NCBI GenBank assembly: GCA_030917985.1
Contig: JAUPTR010000100.1
Coordinates: 1-10,358, forward strand
Direction: 5' to 3'
Source: Pseudomonadota bacterium
GTDB taxonomy: Bacteria > Pseudomonadota > Gammaproteobacteria > Burkholderiales > SCOH01
DNA length: 10,358 nt
Below are positions 1 to 6,303 of this stretch, piece after piece. Both the position numbers and the translations under genes were made by a program. The notes beneath the pieces are model-generated. The model saw only the letters and a list, made by a program, of their open reading frames with translations, was not told the DNA's origin and searched no databases. Each line of letters starts with the position of its first letter. Positions within the stretch are counted from its first letter, which is position 1.

Positions 1-259
1 TGAACCGCGCGAAGCCAATCTTTCGTTCATATTCGTGATAGGACTGCCTGGCATCGTCCTGTTCATGCCTGGCGAGGCTGCCCGGTTCAATATCGGCCAG
101 CATGTCAGCCATTTGTACCAGTTGTGCATCAAAAAGTTCATCGATTTCGTGGTGGGCATTGATGAAAAACAGAATGCCTGTCAGCAGCGTTCCTGCCGCC
201 AGTACTTGCAGGCTTATGCTGAGCAGACGTACTCTCAGCGAGCGCGCTTGCAGTTTCAC
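1..259 (-). CDS. QseC-like sensor histidine kinase, N-terminal part (cut by window edge)
   Basis: This is the first 86 codons of a membrane sensor kinase; the rest lies beyond the left edge. It begins with GTG at 259-257, overlapping the TGA of the response regulator gene (GTGA overlap), as is typical of translationally coupled regulator-kinase pairs. The visible protein starts MKLQARSLRVRLL, has a hydrophobic segment at about residues 12-34 (first membrane helix), then a periplasmic stretch containing EIDELFDAQL. That stretch closely resembles the ELFDTQL region just after the first helix of E. coli QseC and related kinases. The catalytic HATPase and His-box parts are not visible, so kinase activity is inferred from family and position. 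It probably phosphorylates the upstream response regulator. The signal sensed cannot be read here; the cytochrome b561 and PepSY genes in the same operon hint at a redox, haem or envelope cue. Confidence 0.88.
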   Translation of the reverse strand, partial: MKLQARSLRVRLLSISLQVLAAGTLLTGILFFINAHHEIDELFDAQLVQMADMLADIEPGSLARHEQDDARQSYHEYERKIGFARF

Positions 260-927
260 GGCGCGCTATCCAGCTTGGGAATCACGTAGCCGATGCCGCG
301 TATGGTTCGGATCAGCGTGCTGCCGAGTTTTTTGCGCAGATGGTGAACATGGACTTCCACCGAGTTGCTCTCCACTTCTTCACCCCAGCCGTAGAGTGCT
401 GATTCCAGCTGGGTTTTCGAGAGTACATGGCCACGATGTGCCAGCAGTAGCTCCAGCAATGAAAATTCACGCGGCGAGAGCGCCACCAGCTGCTGGTCCA
501 TATGTACTTCACGGGCTGCCGGATCAAGCTGTAGTGTGCCGTGGCTGATGATCGGGTTGCTGCGCCCGGTCTGGCGGCGGGTCAGGGCGCGCAGTCGGGC
601 GCTTAATTCTGCCAGCGCAAATGGTTTGACCAGATAGTCATCCGCACCACAGTCCAGGCCGCTGACCCTGTCGTTGACAGTATCGCGAGCCGTGAGTAGC
701 AGCACCGGCGTGTTGTCGCCAGCGCTGCGACGTTTGGCCAATGTTTCCAGCCCGGATTGGCGTGGCAGGTTGATGTCGAGAATCGCGGCATCGTAGTGCT
801 CGCAACTCATGGCCAGCTCGCCAGCCTTGCCATCGCGCACCCAGTCGACGGTGTAGCCGGCTTGCTTCAGCCCGGCTTCAACACCGTCGCCGAGCAAATC
901 ATCGTCTTCAACCAGTAATATCCGCAT
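256..927 (-). CDS. OmpR/PhoB-family response regulator, QseB/PmrA type
   Basis: A full-length 223-residue DNA-binding response regulator. The receiver domain (about residues 1-115) has the acidic pocket E7-D8-D9, the phosphoacceptor D51 in AAILDINLP, T79 in LLLTARD and the conserved K101 in LVKPFA. The winged-helix effector domain (about 125-218) ends with VEVHVHHLRKKLGS and RTIRGIGYV, which strongly recalls E. coli QseB and PmrA (BasR). The start ATG (927-925) lies inside the 3' end of the cytochrome b561 gene (20-bp overlap), and the stop overlaps the kinase start, so the three genes are surely one transcript. A CTTAA-N6-CTTAA repeat upstream of the operon matches the known PmrA/QseB box, suggesting that the regulator controls its own operon. 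QseB and PmrA are hard to tell apart by eye, so no gene symbol is assigned. Confidence 0.95.
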   Translation of the reverse strand: MRILLVEDDDLLGDGVEAGLKQAGYTVDWVRDGKAGELAMSCEHYDAAILDINLPRQSGLETLAKRRSAGDNTPVLLLTARDTVNDRVSGLDCGADDYLVKPFALAELSARLRALTRRQTGRSNPIISHGTLQLDPAAREVHMDQQLVALSPREFSLLELLLAHRGHVLSKTQLESALYGWGEEVESNSVEVHVHHLRKKLGSTLIRTIRGIGYVIPKLDSAP

Positions 928-1465
928 CCTGCTGTTTTCCCGTTTGCTGTTTGTAGCCGGTCAGCATCGACAAAATCAGATTTTGTCCTTGTTGCCAGCT
1001 TTCTGTGATTGCCGCAAAAACATGCAGCATAAGCATGAGCTGCAAGCCGCCTGCCAGGGCTTCGTGTAATTCTTCCAGCCATTCTTCACCAAAAAACCTG
1101 TCGGTGCTGGCCAGCCAGCCGCTACCCGCCAATCCGAGTACCACCAGCATCAGCGCCAGCATCATCACTGCCGCCGCCGGATTGTGGCCGGGTTTGTGCC
1201 AGTGCACGCCACGGCGCAAATTCTGCAGATAGTGCCAGAGTGTGCGTGGCGACGGAACCCAGTCGTTGAAGCGTGCATGCCTGCTGCCGGTAAATCCCCA
1301 GACGATGCGGCAAACCACCAGGGTGGCTGCCACATAGCCCAGGTAGCGGTGCGGAGCATCGCCGGCTTCATTCAGCAAGTTGGCGACGACGCAAATCACC
1401 AGTGACCAGTGAAAGAGTCGCACGAATCCATCCCAGACTTTGATTTTGTTTATGTCGTTCGCCAT
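908..1465 (-). CDS. Cytochrome b561-family membrane protein (di-haem b-type cytochrome)
   Basis: This 185-residue protein belongs to the cytochrome b561 / Ni-Fe-hydrogenase b-type family, integral membrane proteins that pass electrons across the inner membrane through two b haems. Four hydrophobic helices are visible at about residues 17-33, 41-58, 97-117 and 134-156. Candidate haem ligands are H19 (LFHW), H39 (APHRYLGY), H94 (GHNP), H134 (ELHEALAG) and H148 (MLHVF). The KVWDGFVRLFHW opening is the usual start of the family. The ATG at 1465 is preceded by GGAGA, a good ribosome binding site, and follows the PepSY gene by 15 bp; the 3' end overlaps the response regulator by 20 bp. It probably moves electrons to or from an envelope partner. 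Its exact donor and acceptor, including whether quinol is used, cannot be told from sequence. Confidence 0.92.
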   Translation of the reverse strand: MANDINKIKVWDGFVRLFHWSLVICVVANLLNEAGDAPHRYLGYVAATLVVCRIVWGFTGSRHARFNDWVPSPRTLWHYLQNLRRGVHWHKPGHNPAAAVMMLALMLVVLGLAGSGWLASTDRFFGEEWLEELHEALAGGLQLMLMLHVFAAITESWQQGQNLILSMLTGYKQQTGKQQDADITG

Positions 1466-1480
1466 GATCCAGTCTCCAGC

Positions 1481-1750
1481 TTATTTTTCGATCACCTGTT
1501 TGACGATTTTTCCGTCAACAGGGTTGAAATAGATTTCCACTTTCTGGTTCTGCTTGTCCCAGCCGTAAATTTCGTAGCAGTTGCCTTTGGTGGTCTTGAA
1601 TACCTTGATGCGGTAGCCATCCGCTTCCAGCTTTTGTTTCATGCTGGCTTCCGGCATCCATTTGTCTTTCGGTTCGGTAGTACATTCCGGGCCGGCCATT
1701 GCGGCGGTACTGAGTGTGGCAAGCGTCAGGGCAATCAGTGTTGTCTTCAT
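1481..1750 (-). CDS. Small secreted PepSY-like protein
   Basis: An 89-residue protein, first gene of the operon. Residues 1-19 form a clear Sec signal peptide (MKTTLIALTLATLSTAAMA) with likely cleavage after AMA, giving a periplasmic product of about 70 residues. The mature part fits the PepSY/PepSY_2 pattern: a helix (WMPEASMKQKLEADGY) followed by strands (YRIKVFKTTKGNCYEIYGWD and VEIYFNPVDGKIV). Two cysteines, C23 and C58, could form a disulfide. PepSY domains are small envelope domains first linked to peptidase inhibition, and they often accompany haem or cytochrome membrane proteins. Here it sits 15 bp upstream of a cytochrome b561 gene, so a partner or sensory role for that cytochrome or for the kinase is plausible but inferred. 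GAGG seven bases before the ATG supports the start. Confidence 0.85.
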   Translation of the reverse strand: MKTTLIALTLATLSTAAMAGPECTTEPKDKWMPEASMKQKLEADGYRIKVFKTTKGNCYEIYGWDKQNQKVEIYFNPVDGKIVKQVIEK

Positions 1751-1799
1751 GGTGGTTTCCTCAAGGTGGTTTATCGAGCCCTGATTTAGCGCCCGTTAA

Positions 1800-1816
1800 C
1801 TTAAGCGGTGCTTAAC
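1800..1816. promoter_or_regulatory. Putative PmrA/QseB box (CTTAA direct repeat)
   Basis: On the plus strand CTTAAG at 1800-1805 is followed, after the five bases CGGTG, by CTTAAC at 1811-1816: two direct CTTAA half-sites 11 bp apart. This matches the published form of PmrA/QseB sites (YTTAA repeats with one-turn spacing). A further GTTAAC abuts the first half-site at 1795-1800. The element lies 50-66 bp upstream of the PepSY start codon, the first gene of the regulator's operon, and 140 bp from the divergent HD-GYP gene. On the minus strand a weak -10-like TAAATC (1788-1783) follows it, so the box would overlap the -35 region as in activated promoters. Binding is inferred. Confidence 0.6.
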
Positions 1817-1872
1817 GTCGAGGGGCAAATCGATGCCGGATCAAGGCTTCCGGGGGTAAATGGTTTGCTGGC

Positions 1873-1902
1873 TTGGAATGTACTGCCGCAGTTGACTAAT
1901 AT
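1873..1902 (+). promoter_or_regulatory. Candidate sigma-70 promoter of the HD-GYP gene
   Basis: TTGGAA (1873-1878), an 18-bp spacer and TAATAT (1897-1902) give an imperfect -35/-10 pair. Transcription would start near 1909, just after the upstream possible start codon at 1905 and about 47 bases before the ATG at 1956. This favours the later ATG as the true start. A TTGACT at 1892-1897 is also present but has no good -10 partner at the right spacing. Confidence 0.4.
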
Positions 1903-1955
1903 GAATGCTGGTCAATGTACGGGTGTCAGCGTGTCGTCAGAACAGGTCGGGGAAA

Positions 1956-3257
1956 ATGCAAGATAGTCAGCTGAATACGGTAAATCCGTTTTATCTGCAG
2001 CGTGTGGTGAAACTGGCCGAGCATAGCCGTATCGTTACCAGCGACGATGTGTATGCCGCCAATGGCATGAAACTGCTGGCAAAAGGAACGCCGATTTCGC
2101 ACGAAGTGCAGGATCGGCTGATCAAGCACAAATTGAAGAAGCCTCTGGAAAGTTCCTTGTCGGTAGCCGATGCGATTGACCCGCAGTATTTGGTTGCCTT
2201 GGCACAGGATGTTCTGGCAAGCCAGACCAAATTGCAGCCGATTCTGTTTTTTGGCAACCATGGCGGGCAAGCTCTGGAAATTCTGCAAGGACTGGCGCTC
2301 AACGGCCCGATGCGCATGGTTCTGACCATGCTGGAGCGCTCCGGCAACGAGGAATTGCGACAGAGTGTCGAGTGTGCGCTGGTGGCGCTGGTGTTAGGCA
2401 TTGAACTGGGCCTGGCGCAAGAACGCCTGCAGCATCTGGCGATCGGCAGCTTGTTGCACGACATCGGCGAGATGTACATCAACCCTGAATACCTGCGCGG
2501 CAACAACAACCTGAAGCCCAGCGAATGGCGGCATGTTGCCTCGCATCCGCTGGTGAGCAAGATGCTGATGGATGAAGTCGGGCAGTTTCCACCGCTGGTG
2601 GGGCAAATCGTACTGGAGCATCATGAGCGCCTTGACGGCAGTGGTTATCCGCGGCGTGCTGCTGGTGATCAACTGTCGCTTGAGGGCTTGATTGTTGGTG
2701 TGGCCGATACCGTCTGCGCAGTGTTCCGCTGCTATGGCCGCCCTCTGGCGCGTGCAGAAATCGCCATGCGGATCGTGCCGGGGCAGTTCCCGCCACAAGT
2801 GACACAGATTGTCACACTGGCATTGCGCGGGGCAACCCAGCCCGAGCCGGTTGCCACCGAGCTACCTGCAGTGGCATTGATGACTGAAGGCATGCATCGT
2901 CTGCTCAAGCAACTGGCACAGGTGCTGATTGCGCTGGACGAATTGCAGGATGAAGCCCAGATCAAGTCATACAAGCCTGCCCAGCTGGTTGTGCAACATG
3001 CAGTGCAGCGTGTCAATCTGATTCAGCGTGCCTTTTCCAGTACCGGGCTGGATTCCTTGCCGCGAGCGGAGGCGCTGGGTGCGTTGGCGGCGAACGACAG
3101 CGAACTGCAATTCGAGATCATTGTGGTGCTGGAGGAAATTGCCTGGCGCCTGCGCGAATTGTCGCGCGATCTGCAACTGCGGGTGGAATCCATGCCGGAG
3201 TTTGTAGCGCCACTGTTTGAACGATTGGTGCTCAGCCTGCACATGGTGCGTAGCTGA
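1956..3257 (+). CDS. HD-GYP domain protein (putative c-di-GMP phosphodiesterase)
   Basis: A 433-residue protein counted from the ATG at 1956; an in-frame ATG at 1905 would add 17 unconserved-looking residues, lacks a ribosome site and overlaps the likely promoter. GGGG at 1949-1952 is a modest ribosome site for the chosen start. After about 90 residues of N-terminal region (a GMKLLAKGTPIS stretch as in other HD-GYP proteins), the HD-GYP domain spans about 115-290: HD at 168-169 (LLHDIGE), H197 (SHPLV), HH at 222-223, DGSGYP at 227-232, and D251 (VADTV). Such enzymes cut c-di-GMP using a bi- or tri-metal centre. Two oddities: the early metal-ligand histidine of the family aligns by spacing (31 residues before HD) with Q136, while the neighbouring E132 is kept, and the usual HDIGK is HDIGE. 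Activity may therefore be altered or lost. The last 130 residues are mostly helical and not recognised. Confidence 0.88.
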   Translation: MQDSQLNTVNPFYLQRVVKLAEHSRIVTSDDVYAANGMKLLAKGTPISHEVQDRLIKHKLKKPLESSLSVADAIDPQYLVALAQDVLASQTKLQPILFFGNHGGQALEILQGLALNGPMRMVLTMLERSGNEELRQSVECALVALVLGIELGLAQERLQHLAIGSLLHDIGEMYINPEYLRGNNNLKPSEWRHVASHPLVSKMLMDEVGQFPPLVGQIVLEHHERLDGSGYPRRAAGDQLSLEGLIVGVADTVCAVFRCYGRPLARAEIAMRIVPGQFPPQVTQIVTLALRGATQPEPVATELPAVALMTEGMHRLLKQLAQVLIALDELQDEAQIKSYKPAQLVVQHAVQRVNLIQRAFSSTGLDSLPRAEALGALAANDSELQFEIIVVLEEIAWRLRELSRDLQLRVESMPEFVAPLFERLVLSLHMVRS

Positions 3258-3324
3258 TCGCTTGATCCAAATGCTCTGATCCGGGGACGGGTAACGGGTC
3301 TTGAACGGATTCTGAGGTGGAAAT

Positions 3325-3353
3325 AAAAACGGCGACCATGAGTCGCCGTTTTT
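3325..3353. terminator. Bidirectional rho-independent terminator
   Basis: Perfect 12-bp inverted repeat: AAAAACGGCGAC (3325-3336), loop CATGA (3337-3341), GTCGCCGTTTTT (3342-3353). The GC stem core flanked by A and T runs gives a U tract on either strand. It sits between the convergent HD-GYP gene (ends 3257) and the ETF-QO gene (ends 3370), so it can stop transcription from both. Confidence 0.92.
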
Positions 3354-3369
3354 GTTTGCCTGACACAGA

Positions 3370-5028
3370 TTACATGTTCGGGTAGTTCGGGCCGCCGCCA
3401 CCTTCCGGCACGGTCCAGTTGATGTTCTGGCGCGGGTCCTTGATGTCGCAGGTCTTGCAGTGTACGCAGTTTTGCGCATTGATCTGCAGGCGCGGCTTGC
3501 CTTCATCCAGACCAACGTATTCATAAACACCTGCCGGGCAGAAGCGCTGTTCCGGGCCGGCGTAAATGTTCCAGTTGACCGCAACCGGAATCGACTCGTC
3601 CTTCAGTTTCAGGTGGCAAGGCTGATCTTCGGCATGGTTGGTGTTGGAAATGAACACCGACGACAGTTTGTCGAAGCTGATCTTGCCATCCGGTTTTGGA
3701 TAGTTGATTTTCGGCATTTCCGCGGCTGGACGCAGGTATTCGTGGTCGGCCTTGTCGTGGCGGAAAGTCCATGGCAGGTTGAGGCCGAGGCAGTGCATCC
3801 ACATATCGAAACCACCATACAGGGTGCCGCCGATCATGCCGAACTTGCTGAGTGCCGGTTTGACGTTACGCACTTTGTAAAGGTCTTCGTATACCCACGA
3901 ATTCTTGTAGGCATCGATATAGCTGCTCAGCTCATCGTGGCCGGTGCGGCCCTGGTTGATTACGGCATCGTAAGCAGCTTCGGCAGCCAGCATGCCGGTT
4001 TTCATGGCGTTGTGGCTACCCTTGATGCGCGGTACGTTGACGAAACCGGCAGAACAACCAATCAGTGCGCCGCCCGGGAAGGTCAGTTTCGGCACCGACT
4101 GCAGGCCGCCTTCATTGATTGCACGCGCGCCGTAAGCGATACGTTTGCCGCCCTCGAAAAACTGGCGAATCTGCGGATGGGTCTTGAAGCGCTGGAATTC
4201 GTCGTACGGACTCAGATGCGGGTTTTCGTAGTTCAGGTGAACCACGAAACCAACCATCACCTGATTGTTTTCCAGGTGGTACAGGAACGAACCACCGCCG
4301 GTTGAGGTGTCCAGCGGCCAGCCTTGCGAGTGCATCACCAGACCTTGCTGGTGCTTGGCCGGGTCGATTTCCCACAGCTCTTTCAGGCCGATACCGAATT
4401 TCTGTGGATCAACGCCGTCGCGCAGGTTGTATTTCGACTGGATTTCCTTGGCCAGCGAACCGCGCACACCCTCACCGATAAAGGTGTATTTGGCATGTAA
4501 TTCCATACCCGGTGCGTATTCGTCTTTCGGTTGGCCGTTGCGATCAACGCCCATGTCGCCGGTTGCCACACCCTTAACCGAGCCATCTTCGTGGTACAGC
4601 ACTTCAGCGGCAGCAAAACCGGGGTAAATTTCCACGCCCAGCTCTTCGGCCTGGCTGGCAAGCCAGCGGCAGACGTTGCCAAGGCTGACGATGTAGTTGC
4701 CGTGGTTGTTCAGCAATGGCGGCATCAGTTTTTCCGGGAAACGCTTGGAGCCGGTTTCGGTCAGGAACAGGAAGTGGTCTTCGGTAACCGGGGTGTTCAG
4801 CGGTGCGCCGCGCTCTTTCCAGTCGGGGAACAGCTCGTTCATCGCAATCGGATCCATCACCGCACCGGACAGGATATGTGCACCCACTTCCGAGCCTTTT
4901 TCCAGCACACACACGCTGATTTCTTTGTCGTTCTGCGCGGCAAGCTGTTTCAGTCGAATCGCTGCGGACAAACCGGAGGGGCCCGCGCCGACGATTACGA
5001 CGTCATATTCCATAAATTCTCGTTCCAC
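3370..5028 (-). CDS. Electron transfer flavoprotein-ubiquinone oxidoreductase (ETF-QO)
   Basis: A 552-residue protein, the usual length for the family. It takes electrons from reduced ETF, which collects them from acyl-CoA and other dehydrogenases, and passes them via FAD and a 4Fe-4S cluster to ubiquinone at the inner membrane. Visible: the N-terminal FAD dinucleotide fold YDVVIVGAGPSGLSAA (GAGPSG at 14-19), EKGSEVGAHILSGAV, a second flavin segment GGALIGCSAGFVNVPRIKG, and the cluster ligands C497 (FCPAGVYEY) and C521, C524, C527 (NCVHCKTCDIKDP). The chosen start is GTG at 5028-5026: AAGGGG lies six bases upstream, and the resulting VEREFMEYDVV opening is like the MERE-plus-MEYDVV start common in homologues. 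The ATG at 5013-5011 is the alternative and would shorten it by five residues. No etfA or etfB is adjacent. The gene stands alone, with its own promoter and a terminator. Confidence 0.97.
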   Translation of the reverse strand: MEREFMEYDVVIVGAGPSGLSAAIRLKQLAAQNDKEISVCVLEKGSEVGAHILSGAVMDPIAMNELFPDWKERGAPLNTPVTEDHFLFLTETGSKRFPEKLMPPLLNNHGNYIVSLGNVCRWLASQAEELGVEIYPGFAAAEVLYHEDGSVKGVATGDMGVDRNGQPKDEYAPGMELHAKYTFIGEGVRGSLAKEIQSKYNLRDGVDPQKFGIGLKELWEIDPAKHQQGLVMHSQGWPLDTSTGGGSFLYHLENNQVMVGFVVHLNYENPHLSPYDEFQRFKTHPQIRQFFEGGKRIAYGARAINEGGLQSVPKLTFPGGALIGCSAGFVNVPRIKGSHNAMKTGMLAAEAAYDAVINQGRTGHDELSSYIDAYKNSWVYEDLYKVRNVKPALSKFGMIGGTLYGGFDMWMHCLGLNLPWTFRHDKADHEYLRPAAEMPKINYPKPDGKISFDKLSSVFISNTNHAEDQPCHLKLKDESIPVAVNWNIYAGPEQRFCPAGVYEYVGLDEGKPRLQINAQNCVHCKTCDIKDPRQNINWTVPEGGGGPNYPNM

Positions 5029-5091
5029 ATTAATCCCCTTGTTTGCGCGGTCAGTCCCGTCCCTGAAAGCGGCTGCCACGGTTATGAATTC

Positions 5092-5107
5092 GAGCTTAAA
5101 AAAGCTC
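5092..5107. promoter_or_regulatory. Perfect palindrome at the ETF-QO transcription start region
   Basis: GAGCTT (5092-5097), AAAA, AAGCTC (5102-5107): a 6-bp inverted repeat directly downstream of the -10 box. The predicted start point, near 5104, lies inside it. That position suits a repressor operator. The sequence is AT-rich with a short core, so it could also arise by chance. Confidence 0.35.
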
Positions 5108-5110
5108 TTA

Positions 5111-5139
5111 ATAATGCAATGAAATTCGCTTCAAGTCAA
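5111..5139 (-). promoter_or_regulatory. Sigma-70 promoter of the ETF-QO gene
   Basis: On the minus strand TTGACT (5139-5134) is followed by a 17-bp spacer and CATTAT (5116-5111), matching the consensus in 5/6 and 4/6 positions. Transcription would start near 5104, giving a leader of about 76 bases. A second TTGACT (5146-5141) lies seven bases upstream, forming a tandem TTGACTT repeat; its own -10 (TTCATT) is poorer. Confidence 0.55.
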
Positions 5140-5142
5140 AAG

Positions 5143-5164
5143 TCAATCGAGCGTTTGCTTGGTT
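5143..5164 (+). promoter_or_regulatory. Shared 22-bp motif, copy 1 (upstream of ETF-QO)
   Basis: This stretch contains AGCGTTTGCTTGGTT (5150-5164) preceded by TCAATCG. It matches 6304-6325 in 19 of 22 positions and in the same orientation. It lies just upstream of, and partly overlaps, the distal TTGACT of the ETF-QO promoter. Function as a regulator site is inferred from its position and recurrence. Confidence 0.4.
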
Positions 5165-5308
5165 GGCTTTTGTGACTGTGGTTCATTTGCCTGTGGTGAT
5201 ATAGCCCGCTGCAGTGGCTGCTTCCGATCCGGCTGTGTGGCGTGATCGGGGTGGGCATGCCTTCTTTGACGTTATCGAAAACGCGCCGTGCTGATTGTGC
5301 AGTGTCTT

Positions 5309-6271
5309 TCAGGCCACGCGGTTGCGTGGTGTCCCTTGCAGAAACAGTTCGATATTGCCGATCAGTTGTTCCGACAATGCTGCCAACGCGCTGCTGCCGA
5401 GCCAGGCGCAGTGCGGAGTGACGATCAGCCTGTCCAGGCTGGTGTCGAGCAGGGGGTTGCCGTCTCTTGGCGGCTCGGTTTCCAGCGTGTCGATGCCGGC
5501 GGCGCCGATGCGGCCTTGTCGCAGCGCCTGCGCCAGCGCCGCGGGATCAACCAATCCGCCTCGGGCGGTATTGATGAGGATGGCGCCGGGCTTCATTTGT
5601 GCCAGTTCGCGGCTGCCAATCAGGTGCCGGGTATCGTCGGTCAGCAGGCAATGTAGCGACAACACGTCGGCACGCTGCAGCACTTCGTCAAACAGTGTGT
5701 AGCCGGGGCGCAATTGTCTGGCCTGACGGCGTTCGGCAAACAGTACGTTCATGCCGAACGCCCTTGCCAGGCGGGCTACGCTTTCGCCCAGCGCGCCCTT
5801 GCCGACGATGCCCAGCGTGGAGCCGGCCAGATCCTGCACCGGGTGTTGCATCAGGCAGAACTGCTGGCTCTGCTGCCATTCGCCCGCTTGCACCGATTGC
5901 TGATAAGCCATCAGATTACGGCGTAATGCCAGCATCAGCATCATCGTGTGTTCGGCAACGGTAGTGTCGGCATAGTGGCGGATGTTACTGACTGCGATGT
6001 CCAGTTCGCGGCAGGCATCAAGATCAATCAGGTTGACACCGGTGGCGGCAACCGCAATCAGCTTCAGTTGCGGCAGCTGCAACAACAGTTGGCGATCCAT
6101 CACTACCTTGTTCGAGATTGCCACTGTCACGCCCTGCAGGCGCTCCAGCCGTTGCTCCGGCCGGGTGTTCGGGTATTCCTGCCAATCGTGCGGCAGGGAT
6201 GGTTTGCGTACCGGCCAGGGCAGGCTGTCTCGGTCGAGGAAAACAATGCGGGGTAGCGGCGGAATGGGCAT
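5309..6271 (-). CDS. D-2-hydroxyacid dehydrogenase (glycerate/hydroxypyruvate reductase type)
   Basis: A 320-residue cytoplasmic NAD(P)-dependent oxidoreductase of the D-isomer 2-hydroxyacid dehydrogenase family, interconverting a 2-keto acid and a D-2-hydroxy acid. It shows AVAATGVNLIDLDAC and HYADTTVAEHTMML of the substrate domain, the nucleotide-binding GKGALG (157-162) inside LAGSTLGIVGKG, E180 after the second strand (FAERR; an acidic residue here usually means NADH preference), and the catalytic triad R237 (NTARGGLVD), E266 (LETEPP) and H287 (TPHCAW). The opening RIVFLDRDSL and overall pattern resemble HprA-like glycerate dehydrogenases, but the exact substrate (hydroxypyruvate, glyoxylate or another) cannot be fixed by eye. 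No clear ribosome site precedes the ATG at 6271, so the start is a little uncertain. It is divergent from the diguanylate cyclase gene, 74 bp apart. Confidence 0.93.
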   Translation of the reverse strand: MPIPPLPRIVFLDRDSLPWPVRKPSLPHDWQEYPNTRPEQRLERLQGVTVAISNKVVMDRQLLLQLPQLKLIAVAATGVNLIDLDACRELDIAVSNIRHYADTTVAEHTMMLMLALRRNLMAYQQSVQAGEWQQSQQFCLMQHPVQDLAGSTLGIVGKGALGESVARLARAFGMNVLFAERRQARQLRPGYTLFDEVLQRADVLSLHCLLTDDTRHLIGSRELAQMKPGAILINTARGGLVDPAALAQALRQGRIGAAGIDTLETEPPRDGNPLLDTSLDRLIVTPHCAWLGSSALAALSEQLIGNIELFLQGTPRNRVA

Positions 6272-6303
6272 GGTGGCGGTTTGTGGCTGATTGTTTGCTG
6301 TGC

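Larger units (their letters stand above)
5029..5308. other. 280-bp intergenic region between two minus-strand genes
   Basis: It holds the ETF-QO promoter, a palindrome at its likely start site and one copy of the 22-bp shared motif, described separately. The part from about 5170 to 5308, just past the dehydrogenase stop codon, shows no good coding frame, no tRNA-like fold and no clear terminator: I see no GC stem followed by a T run on the minus strand. Read-through from the dehydrogenase gene is therefore possible. Confidence 0.6.

Noticed and set aside
1836..1853. Small inverted repeat CCGGA/TCCGG in the divergent intergenic region
   Set aside because: Only 5 bp with an 8-base loop and no T run; too weak to call a terminator or operator.
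1905..1955. Earlier ATG for the HD-GYP gene, adding 17 residues
   Set aside because: No ribosome site, overlaps the likely transcription start, and the added residues (Arg/Ser/Cys-rich) do not look like a conserved N-terminus; the ATG at 1956 has GGGG upstream.
2967..3584. 205-codon minus-strand frame crossing the HD-GYP end and ETF-QO end
   Set aside because: It would run through the strong bidirectional terminator and overlaps two real genes; the product is Ser/Arg/Thr-rich without a recognisable domain.
3460..4305. 281-codon plus-strand frame inside the ETF-QO gene
   Set aside because: Antisense shadow of a well-supported gene; no domain pattern and no ribosome site.
5200..5225. AGCC...GGCT hairpin around CTGCAG after the dehydrogenase gene as a terminator
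   Set aside because: Short arms and no T tract on either strand.
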